From contig JANJWE010000330.1 in assembly GCA_024709705.1 (NCBI GenBank), positions 1 to 5,744 on the forward strand: a stretch of DNA of 5,744 nucleotides, in the 5' to 3' direction. Below, piece by piece: positions 1-5,159 of the stretch. The stretch's first letter is position 1; each line of letters starts with the position of its first letter. A program made the position numbers and the translations under genes. This DNA comes from Flavobacterium sp. (GTDB taxonomy: Bacteria; Bacteroidota; Bacteroidia; Flavobacteriales; Flavobacteriaceae). The notes beneath the pieces were generated by a model. It did no database searches, was not told where the DNA came from, and was given only the letters and a program-made list of their open reading frames with translations.

Positions 1-306
1 ATTTTAACAACCTATGGTTCGAATGGATGGTTTGAAAAAGTAAAAATTCTTCAAATGAGAACAGATTGGCTATGCAAACAATTGGATGATTTGGAAATTC
101 ATTATTTTAGAGAACCCAACATGAATATTGTTACAATAAAATCCAATCGAATTCCTTTAGATTTAGCTAAAAAGTTTGATTTGGTTCCGCAAAAACACAA
201 CGAAACCAATGAATGGTATAAAATTGTAATTATGGAACATGTAGAAGTTGATGACTTGGCAGATTTTCTTTTTCAGCTCAAAGAGCATCTACTATTTGCT
301 GATTAA
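1..306 (+). CDS. C-terminal part of a probable PLP-dependent decarboxylase (group II / tyrosine-decarboxylase-like)
   Basis: The reading frame is open from the first base and ends in TAA at 304-306, so this is the last 101 residues of a gene that begins outside the window. The ATG at 55 is internal. The segment resembles the small C-terminal domain of group II pyridoxal-5'-phosphate decarboxylases (the glutamate/aromatic amino acid/tyrosine decarboxylase family). A strand reading MNIVTIKS is followed by a helix start IPLDLAKKF, then VPQKH, and the final strand and helix WYKIVIMEHV and VDDLADFLFQLKEHL. The PLP-binding lysine and the substrate-determining residues lie upstream and cannot be seen, so the substrate is unknown. 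It would be a cytoplasmic enzyme. It converges on the next gene and shares a terminator with it, and nothing links it to the sulfur genes. The family call rests on remembered C-terminal patterns only and is moderate. Confidence 0.6.
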   Translation: MLTTYGSNGWFEKVKILQMRTDWLCKQLDDLEIHYFREPNMNIVTIKSNRIPLDLAKKFDLVPQKHNETNEWYKIVIMEHVEVDDLADFLFQLKEHLLFAD

Positions 307-364
307 TTTCTTTGGAATAAATTAATTTTAATAAATTCAATATATAGTTTCTACATTGAATTTA

Positions 365-402
365 TAAAAAAAAGAGCATCAAATTTGATGCTCTTTTTTT
401 TA
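365..402. terminator. Bidirectional intrinsic terminator between convergent genes
   Basis: This is a perfect inverted repeat with 19-nt arms centred between 383 and 384. The core arm is GAGCATCAAA paired with TTTGATGCTC, flanked by a run of A on the left and T on the right. Transcribed from either strand it gives a hairpin followed by a U-tract. It lies about 60 nt after the plus-strand stop at 306 and 10 nt after the minus-strand stop at 412, so it can end both transcripts. Confidence 0.9.
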
Positions 403-411
403 ATCTAAAAA

Positions 412-630
412 CTAAGACTTAGACTCTTTGCTTTTAGATGCACAACAAGATTTCTTTTCAGAACCTGTATCGCATGATTTTTTCTCCTCTGCAGAACATG
501 ATTTTTTCCCTTCTGCTTTTTGTTCTGTTTGAGCTTTTTTCTTTTTTCCTTTATTTTTTGGCTCTCCGGCTGTAGCGTCAACTGAAAATAAGAAAGCAAC
601 AACAGCCATTAAAGAAATTACTTTTTTCAT
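412..630 (-). CDS. Small exported Lys/Cys-rich protein with KKSC repeats, function unknown
   Basis: The product is 72 residues. It has a classical signal peptide: MKK, a hydrophobic core at about residues 4-16, and an A-T-A site suggesting cleavage after residue 21. The mature part would be about 51 residues, 16 of them lysine, with four cysteines (C45, C53, C62, C63). No aromatic or hydrophobic core is visible after the signal, so it is probably disordered unless it binds a ligand. The motif KKSC occurs three times (42-45, 50-53, 59-62). The ATG is placed at the signal peptide and has a TAnnTTTG element at a suitable distance upstream. It is separated from the decarboxylase-like gene by 118 nt and probably has its own promoter. 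I do not recognise a characterised family. Binding of a thiophilic metal or reaction with sulfur species are guesses from composition only. The real-gene call rests on the signal peptide, repeats, promoter and terminator. Confidence 0.75.
   Translation of the reverse strand: MKKVISLMAVVAFLFSVDATAGEPKNKGKKKKAQTEQKAEGKKSCSAEEKKSCDTGSEKKSCCASKSKESKS
445..507 (-). repeat. Three short in-gene repeats encoding KKSC units
   Basis: The KKSC codons lie at 496-507, 472-483 and 445-456, giving periods of 24 and 27 nt. The match extends at the DNA level: the plus-strand string CATGATTTTTTC starts at both 473 and 497. This points to tandem duplication of an 8-9-codon unit inside the coding sequence. Confidence 0.75.
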
Positions 631-659
631 AATAGAATAATTTTTAAATTAATGAATTT

Positions 660-667
660 CAAATATA
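660..667 (-). promoter_or_regulatory. Bacteroidota-type -7 promoter element for the small exported protein
   Basis: The minus strand reads TATATTTG, an exact match to the Bacteroidota -7 consensus TAnnTTTG. It lies 30 nt upstream of the ATG at 630, which would give a 5' leader of about 25 nt. I do not see a convincing TTG -33 element at the expected distance, and the surroundings are very AT-rich, so a chance match is possible. Confidence 0.5.
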
Positions 668-748
668 TAACTTGAATTTGATTTTTTTTGTTAAAAATGA
701 AAAATAGTTTGTTTTCAAATGATATTTATATCGAATACAAATAAATTT

Positions 749-1465
749 TTAAGACTTAGATTTAAAAAGTTTTATCGTTGAAGGATAAAAATTGGCTTCA
801 TCCAAATGCCCCATTTGCTTTTTGTCTTTTGATAATAAATGTACGTGGATATTACTGTCGTGATGCGTAAATATAGTATGATGATGCGTTGAATAAAATC
901 CAATTAAATCTACATTTTCGTTAGTTATCGTGTAACTAATCTTTCCTTTATGGGCATCTTCCGGACTGGAAACTTGAGTACCTGTCGGCAAATTTACCAC
1001 ATGAAAAACAGCACTTTTGATATTAGTTTCAATTTTAAATACAAATGGCAGCGTATCTCTTTTTTCCAATTTATTCAAAAATTCCTCCAATGTCTTCAAA
1101 TCTTCTACAGTTTCAGGTACCGGTATTTCTTCCCATTCTTTAACCTCTGCATATACAAAAAAAGGAGCTTTTACACTGAAAGTTTCAGAAACAATGTGTT
1201 TCATTTCCGACTCAACATAGGATACAAAATTACGACCCTCAAAAAGAGTTATCTCACCTTGTAAAAATTCAACCGGACCAATACCATATAAATTTGGATT
1301 ATCCGGAAGCGTATCAAGTGCTATCGTTCCTTGAAGTTCACCTTTCTTCATGACATTTTTCATAGCCCCAGAATACATAACAAGAGGTATTGTTTTTACT
1401 TCTTTTTTAACTTCCGAACAAGAAATAAGGAATAGTATAAGGCCAATAAATGGTATTTTATTCAT
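749..1465 (-). CDS. Acetolactate-decarboxylase-like lipoprotein
   Basis: The 238-residue product begins with a lipoprotein signal peptide: a hydrophobic stretch at 4-14 and lipobox LISC with Cys16. It is therefore expected to be membrane-anchored outside the cytoplasm. The rest resembles the alpha-acetolactate decarboxylase family (AlsD/BudA), with GELQGTIALD and the block GPVEFLQGEITLFEG in the N-terminal half. Near the C-terminus are H207-x-H209 and G219-H220-L-D. The 11-residue spacing from H209 to H220 equals that of the zinc ligands H194, H196 and H207 as I recall them for the Brevibacillus brevis enzyme. There are eight histidines in residues 194-220. The chain ends 18 residues after H220, shorter than canonical enzymes, so the C-terminal catalytic glutamate may be missing. 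The gene is last in the operon and its start overlaps the thioredoxin gene by 8 bp. The family call is fairly good; acetolactate as the substrate is doubtful. Confidence 0.72.
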   Translation of the reverse strand: MNKIPFIGLILFLISCSEVKKEVKTIPLVMYSGAMKNVMKKGELQGTIALDTLPDNPNLYGIGPVEFLQGEITLFEGRNFVSYVESEMKHIVSETFSVKAPFFVYAEVKEWEEIPVPETVEDLKTLEEFLNKLEKRDTLPFVFKIETNIKSAVFHVVNLPTGTQVSSPEDAHKGKISYTITNENVDLIGFYSTHHHTIFTHHDSNIHVHLLSKDKKQMGHLDEANFYPSTIKLFKSKS

Positions 1466-1766
1466 GTATCTGTGCTTTATCTTTAAGAACTTGTATCAAT
1501 TGAGTAGGGCTTAAAACTCCGGATTGTCTCCATTGCTGTTCTCCGTTTTGGAACAAAATAAGAGTTGGAACTCCTCTCACCTGAAATTCAGTTGCTAAGG
1601 ATTGATTTTTATCAACATCAATTTTTATAATTGTAATTTTATCTCCTAAAGTATCTTTTACCTCCTTTAGAATAGGAGACAACATTTGACACGGACCACA
1701 CCAAGTGGCAAAAAAATCAACTAAAACCGGTTTTGAGGAAGATATTATTTCTTGAAATGATGCCAT
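1458..1766 (-). CDS. Thioredoxin (cytoplasmic)
   Basis: The 102-residue product is a single thioredoxin fold of normal length. It has the active site W22-C23-G24-P25-C26, the buried acid D17 of the VDFFATWCGPC segment, and the cis-proline loop VRGVPT with P67. There is no signal peptide, so it should act as a dithiol/disulfide reductant in the cytoplasm, re-reduced by thioredoxin reductase encoded elsewhere. It lies 4 bp after the rhodanese lipoprotein gene and overlaps the next gene by 8 bp, so translational coupling within one operon is likely. In this setting a plausible specific role is reducing persulfides on proteins or on the CstB-like enzyme, or accepting sulfane sulfur from rhodaneses. 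That role is inferred from gene neighbourhood. The fold and active site are unambiguous. Confidence 0.95.
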   Translation of the reverse strand: MASFQEIISSSKPVLVDFFATWCGPCQMLSPILKEVKDTLGDKITIIKIDVDKNQSLATEFQVRGVPTLILFQNGEQQWRQSGVLSPTQLIQVLKDKAQIHE

Positions 1767-1770
1767 AGAT

Positions 1771-2133
1771 TTATTTCCAATTTAAATAACCCCCTTTTAA
1801 ATCGATAACTTGAGTAAATCCTAAATCAATCATCTTTTGGGCAGCAGTTTGACTTCTTGAGCCACTTCTACAATAAATATAAACGGGTTGGGTTTTATCC
1901 AATTTTTGAATTTTTGCTTCAAAAGAAGAATCTAACACATCAATATTTTGAGCATTAAAAATAGCACCTTCTGCAAATTCCTCGGCGGTTCGAACATCTA
2001 TCAATTGAACCTTTTGATTTTGAGTAGCTAATTTGAATTCTTCATTTGAAATCACCTTAACTTTTGAACTGGATTGGGAATTGCAGGCTAAAGTAAAGCT
2101 AACAAACATAAGAAGATATAGATATTTTTTCAT
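1771..2133 (-). CDS. Single-domain rhodanese lipoprotein (sulfurtransferase)
   Basis: The 120-residue product has a lipoprotein signal peptide (MKK, hydrophobic residues 4-16, lipobox TLAC with Cys17) followed by one rhodanese domain at about residues 27-120. Domain landmarks are the IDVRTAEEF segment (D46, R48), the active-site loop CRSGSR at 88-93 with catalytic Cys88, and the closing DLKGGYLNW. An intact C-x-x-G-x-R loop supports real sulfurtransferase activity through a cysteine persulfide. It should be anchored on the periplasmic side of a membrane and could accept sulfane sulfur from polysulfide or thiosulfate. It lies 19 bp after the upstream CstB-like gene and 4 bp before thioredoxin, so it is the second gene of the operon. 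A related exported single-domain rhodanese is PspE of enterobacteria, but that does not establish orthology. Confidence 0.9.
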   Translation of the reverse strand: MKKYLYLLMFVSFTLACNSQSSSKVKVISNEEFKLATQNQKVQLIDVRTAEEFAEGAIFNAQNIDVLDSSFEAKIQKLDKTQPVYIYCRSGSRSQTAAQKMIDLGFTQVIDLKGGYLNWK

Positions 2134-2152
2134 AAACTTTAAAATTTTTTAA

Positions 2153-3556
2153 TTATAAAGTACTTGGGCAAACATAGGCCGTTCTTTTAATTCCGGTATT
2201 TTTGATTGCGGCATATCCGCCTTTCACATCAATAACATTATGATACCCTCTTGCTTTTAAAATAGAAGCTGCAATCATACTGCGATACCCCCCGGCACAA
2301 TGTACATAAAACTCTTTCTCTTTGGGAAATTCACTCAAATGTTCGTTCAAGAAATCCAAAGGAGTTGAAGGAACATTAACTATATGTTCAGAAGCATATT
2401 CTCCCGGTTTACGAACATCATAAACCAAGGCTTTTTCATTTATTTTTTCTTCTAAAAAAGTAGCATCTACTGAAGTCACTGTATCATATTCCATTCCAAC
2501 TTTTTTCCAGGCTTCAAAACCACCTTTCAAATAACCCAAGGTGTTGTCATAACCAACTCGAGCCAAACGCGTAATAGTTTCTTCTTCTCTACCCTCAGGT
2601 GTAACCAATAAAATGGGCTGTTTGTAATCTAAAATGAGAGCACCTACCCAGGGAGCAAATTGTCCATCTATACCTATAAAAATAGATTTTGGAATATGTC
2701 CTTTTGCAAAATCATCTTGATGCCGCACGTCTAAGACTAATGCATCGGTATCATTGGCAACCGTTTCAAAAACATGAGGTTCAAAAGCTTGAGCTTCTTT
2801 AATGATGTTCTCTACATTTTCATATCCTTCTTTATTTAATCTTACATTCAAAGGGAAATATGCCGGCGGAGGCAATAACCCATCGGTCACTTCTTTAATA
2901 AATTCTTCTTTGGTCATGTTGGCACGTAAGGCGTAATTGGTTTCTTTTTGCTCACCAATCGTACCCACCGTTTCTTTACTTAGATTCTTTCCACATGCCG
3001 AACCGGCTCCATGTGCAGGATATACAATAACATCATCGGCCAGAGGCATAATTTTAGTACGTAAACTTTCAAACAACAATCCGGCTAAATCTTCTTGAGT
3101 CATATTGGCCGCTTTTTGAGCTAAATCGGGACGACCCACATCTCCAAGAAAAAGTGTATCTCCACTAAAAATAGCGTGATCTTTCCCGTTTTTATCTTTT
3201 AATAAGTAGGTTGTACTTTCCATCGTATGACCCGGAGTATGCAAAACGGTAATGGTAATTTCCCCCAATTGAAAAACTTCACCATCCTTAGCAATGTGAG
3301 CCTTAAATGACGGATTTGCATGGGGTCCAAATACAATTGGAGCCCCTGTTTTTTGAGCTAATGTAACATGCCCACTCACAAAATCGGCATGAAAATGGGT
3401 TTCAAAAATATATTTTATTTTTCCGTTTAAATTTTCAGCCTTGTCTAAATAAGGTTGTACTTCACGTAGAGGATCTATAATCGCAATTTCTCCTTGACTT
3501 TCAATAAAATAAGCTCCTTGAGCTAAACAACCGGTATAAATTTGTTCAATTTTCAT
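2153..3556 (-). CDS. CstB-like metallo-beta-lactamase/double-rhodanese protein, probable persulfide dioxygenase-sulfurtransferase (copy A)
   Basis: The 467-residue cytoplasmic protein has three modules. Residues 1-240 are a metallo-beta-lactamase fold of the ETHE1/persulfide dioxygenase type, with THFHADF (H54, H56, D58), HTPGH (H110), SGDTLF (D133) and PAHGAGSACGK (H182, C188). H54, H110 and D133 match the mononuclear iron ligands of ETHE1 as I recall them. Residues about 265-355 are a rhodanese-like domain whose active-site loop reads LVTPEGRE, with no cysteine. Residues about 362-455 are an intact rhodanese domain with HCAGGYRS (C420). This order is that of Staphylococcus aureus CstB, which oxidises persulfides and yields thiosulfate. 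The only cysteines are C10, C188, C420 and C463. It is the first gene of a four-gene operon and probably sets its function as sulfide/persulfide detoxification. Glyoxalase II-like hydrolysis is a less likely alternative. Confidence 0.9.
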   Translation of the reverse strand: MKIEQIYTGCLAQGAYFIESQGEIAIIDPLREVQPYLDKAENLNGKIKYIFETHFHADFVSGHVTLAQKTGAPIVFGPHANPSFKAHIAKDGEVFQLGEITITVLHTPGHTMESTTYLLKDKNGKDHAIFSGDTLFLGDVGRPDLAQKAANMTQEDLAGLLFESLRTKIMPLADDVIVYPAHGAGSACGKNLSKETVGTIGEQKETNYALRANMTKEEFIKEVTDGLLPPPAYFPLNVRLNKEGYENVENIIKEAQAFEPHVFETVANDTDALVLDVRHQDDFAKGHIPKSIFIGIDGQFAPWVGALILDYKQPILLVTPEGREEETITRLARVGYDNTLGYLKGGFEAWKKVGMEYDTVTSVDATFLEEKINEKALVYDVRKPGEYASEHIVNVPSTPLDFLNEHLSEFPKEKEFYVHCAGGYRSMIAASILKARGYHNVIDVKGGYAAIKNTGIKRTAYVCPSTL

Positions 3557-3573
3557 ATGCTATTTATTTGTTG

Positions 3574-3581
3574 TAAAATTA
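3574..3581 (-). promoter_or_regulatory. Possible activator-dependent -7 element for the CstB-like/thioredoxin operon
   Basis: The minus strand reads TAATTTTA, one mismatch from TAnnTTTG, 17 nt upstream of the ATG at 3556. A start site just downstream of it would put the centre of the 3603-3618 palindrome at about -40, the position used by class II CRP/FNR activators. No well-spaced -33 element is visible, as is common at activated promoters. This is an alternative to the stronger element at 3617-3624. Confidence 0.3.
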
Positions 3582-3602
3582 CATTACTTCCATTTCAATA
3601 GA

Positions 3603-3618
3603 TGTAACTTTAGTTACA
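3603..3618. promoter_or_regulatory. CRP/FNR-type operator palindrome upstream of the CstB-like operon
   Basis: The plus strand reads TGTAACTTTAGTTACA: two perfect 7-nt arms around a 2-nt centre. It can equally be read as GTAAC-N4-GTTAC within outer TGT and ACA. The 16-bp length with TGT...ACA ends is the geometry of CRP/FNR-superfamily sites. It is centred 54 nt upstream of the ATG at 3556, in the promoter region of the operon, and overlaps a consensus -7 element by 2 bp. The regulator itself is not in the window. Confidence 0.65.
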
Positions 3619-3624
3619 AATATA
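3617..3624 (-). promoter_or_regulatory. Consensus Bacteroidota -7 element upstream of the CstB-like/thioredoxin operon
   Basis: The minus strand reads TATATTTG, an exact TAnnTTTG match. A TTG at 3641-3643 lies 16 nt further upstream, slightly short for a -33 element and inside the preceding terminator hairpin. If this promoter is used, the palindrome immediately downstream covers the start site and its protein would act as a repressor. The 5' leader would be about 55 nt. Confidence 0.45.
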
Positions 3625-3662
3625 AAAAATAAAAAAAGCCCAAGCGAATATACTTGAGCTTT
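3621..3662 (-). terminator. Intrinsic terminator after the upstream CstB-like gene
   Basis: On the minus strand a 10-bp stem, AAAGCTCAAG with CTTGGGCTTT (one G-U pair), encloses an 8-nt loop. It is followed directly by a T-rich tract interrupted by one A. It starts about 22 nt after the stop codon at 3684, so copy B is terminated before the copy A operon begins. Confidence 0.82.
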
Positions 3663-3683
3663 GACAAATATTTAAGACTGCAT

Positions 3684-5096
3684 TTACAATAGTGTTGAGG
3701 GACAAATAAATTCTGTTGTTGGAATTCCTTCAATTTTTATGGTGTTGAATCCGCCAATAACATCTTTAAAATGAGTAATGCCATTTTGTTTTAAAATGGA
3801 AGCCGCAATCATACTTCTGTAACCGCCGGCACAATTTAAAATAAAGGGTTTTGTCTTTGGTATTTCATCTAATCTTTTGGCGAGTTCATTTAATGGAATA
3901 TTAACAGCATTCAAAACATGTTCGGCATTGAATTCGCTTTTCTTTCTTACATCAATTAATGGAATTGCGTTTTTTAATTCACTTTTTAATTGATTTGCAT
4001 TAATTCGGTTAATGGTATCGATTAGCAATCCGGCATTTTTCCATGTTTCAAATCCACCTTCAAGGTAACCAATGGCATAATCATAACCCACTCTTGCTAG
4101 ACGAATGATGCTTTCTTCTTCTTTACCGGGATAAGTTATCAATACCATTTTTTGTTTAATATTTGGAATCAATTCCCCAACCCACATGGCAAAATTACTT
4201 TCCAAACCAATATTTAAACTATTTGGAATAAACCCTTGGGCAAAATCTTCCGCTCGACGCGTATCTAAAAGTAAAACATCTGAAGAGGTTACTAGCTTTT
4301 CAAATTCATCTAAAGAAAGAGCTTTTTTTCCTCTTTCCATGATTGTATCTAAACTTTCATATCCTTGAATATTCATCAAGACATTTTTAGGAAAATATCC
4401 GGGAGGTGTAGTTAATCCGCTGAGCAATTCTTTTACAAATTCATCTTCGGTCATATCGGCACGCAACGCATAATTGGTCTTCTTTTGATTGCCTAAAGTG
4501 TCGGTAGTTTCTTTACGCATCATTTTTCCGCAAGCTGAACCGGCTCCGTGATTCGGATAAACAATCAAATCATCGGATAAAGGCATAATTTTATTTCGTA
4601 AGGAATGAAACAACATTCGGGCTAATTTGTCTTCCGTTAAATCGGCAATTACGTGTTGAGCCAAATCAGGTCTACCCACATCACCAATAAATAAGGTATC
4701 ACCCGAGATTATTCCGTGTTCTTTTCCCACTTCGTCAAGTAACAGATAAGTCGTGCTTTCTAGTGTATGTCCCGGCGTATGTAAAACTTTAACGGTATAA
4801 TTTCCCACTTTAAACTCTTGATTATCTTCTGAAACTAAAGCTTTGAAACCCGGTTTTGCGGTGGGTCCGTACACAATTATCGCACCTTCTTTTTGGGCTA
4901 AATCCAAATGTCCGGAAACAAAATCAGCATGGAAATGCGTTTCAAAAACATATTTGATCTTAGCGTTATCTTTTTTTGCTCTATCAATGTAAGGCTGCAC
5001 TTCACGTAAGGGATCAAAAATTGCGGCTTCTCCATTACTTTCAAGATAATATGCTGCATGTGCGATACAACCCGTATAAATTTGCTCTATTTTCAT
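3684..5096 (-). CDS. CstB-like metallo-beta-lactamase/double-rhodanese protein, probable persulfide dioxygenase-sulfurtransferase (copy B)
   Basis: The 470-residue protein is a paralogue of the next gene, with the same three modules. The metallo-beta-lactamase domain (1-240) has THFHADF (H54, H56, D58), HTPGH (H110), SGDTLF (D133) and PNHGAGSACGK (H183, C189). The middle rhodanese-like domain has ITYPGKEE where the catalytic cysteine should be, so it is a pseudo-rhodanese. The last rhodanese domain has NCAGGYRS with C422. By hand count the two copies are about 69% identical over the first 150 residues and about 52% over the last 90, so this is an old duplication and not an assembly artefact. 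Cysteines are only C10, C189, C422 and C465, the same four as in copy A. It follows the YeiH-like transporter gene by 63 nt, possibly in the same transcript, and ends at its own terminator. Probable role: oxidation of glutathione-like or other small-thiol persulfides. Confidence 0.9.
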   Translation of the reverse strand: MKIEQIYTGCIAHAAYYLESNGEAAIFDPLREVQPYIDRAKKDNAKIKYVFETHFHADFVSGHLDLAQKEGAIIVYGPTAKPGFKALVSEDNQEFKVGNYTVKVLHTPGHTLESTTYLLLDEVGKEHGIISGDTLFIGDVGRPDLAQHVIADLTEDKLARMLFHSLRNKIMPLSDDLIVYPNHGAGSACGKMMRKETTDTLGNQKKTNYALRADMTEDEFVKELLSGLTTPPGYFPKNVLMNIQGYESLDTIMERGKKALSLDEFEKLVTSSDVLLLDTRRAEDFAQGFIPNSLNIGLESNFAMWVGELIPNIKQKMVLITYPGKEEESIIRLARVGYDYAIGYLEGGFETWKNAGLLIDTINRINANQLKSELKNAIPLIDVRKKSEFNAEHVLNAVNIPLNELAKRLDEIPKTKPFILNCAGGYRSMIAASILKQNGITHFKDVIGGFNTIKIEGIPTTEFICPSTLL

Positions 5097-5159
5097 CCTA
5101 TAAAAATTTTGATAAAAATAGTACGCACTTAAATTGAATTAAATGATATTTATCAGTTG

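Noticed and set aside
405..602. Second minus-strand frame overlapping the small exported protein
   Set aside because: Its product is a Lys/Gln-rich shadow without a signal peptide. The other frame has a clear signal peptide, codon-periodic repeats and a promoter at the right distance.
721..732. Palindrome GATATTTATATC downstream of the decarboxylase-like gene as a terminator
   Set aside because: The arms are only 5 bp, all but the outer pair are A-T, and no T-run follows directly. It is expected by chance in AT-rich sequence.
413..760. Identical 11-mer TAAGACTTAGA at the 3' ends of two genes (413-423 and 750-760)
   Set aside because: Both encode a Ser-Lys-Ser-stop ending, but an 11-nt repeat is expected by chance in several kilobases of AT-rich DNA and the flanks do not match.
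950..1264. Plus-strand open frame of about 104 codons opposite the decarboxylase-like gene
   Set aside because: It is antisense to a well-supported lipoprotein gene, its translation is low-complexity and Phe/Tyr-rich, and it matches no family pattern. The shorter frame at 1017-1220 is rejected for the same reason.
4186..4368. Plus-strand open frame of 60 codons inside copy B
   Set aside because: It is fully antisense to the rhodanese-like region of a clear coding gene and has no recognisable start signal or protein features.
5144..5155. Palindrome TGATATTTATCA between the YeiH-like gene and copy B as terminator or FNR-like site
   Set aside because: The stem is 5 bp and AT-rich with no U-tract, and it lacks the TTGAT-N4-ATCAA spacing. 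It is too weak to call.
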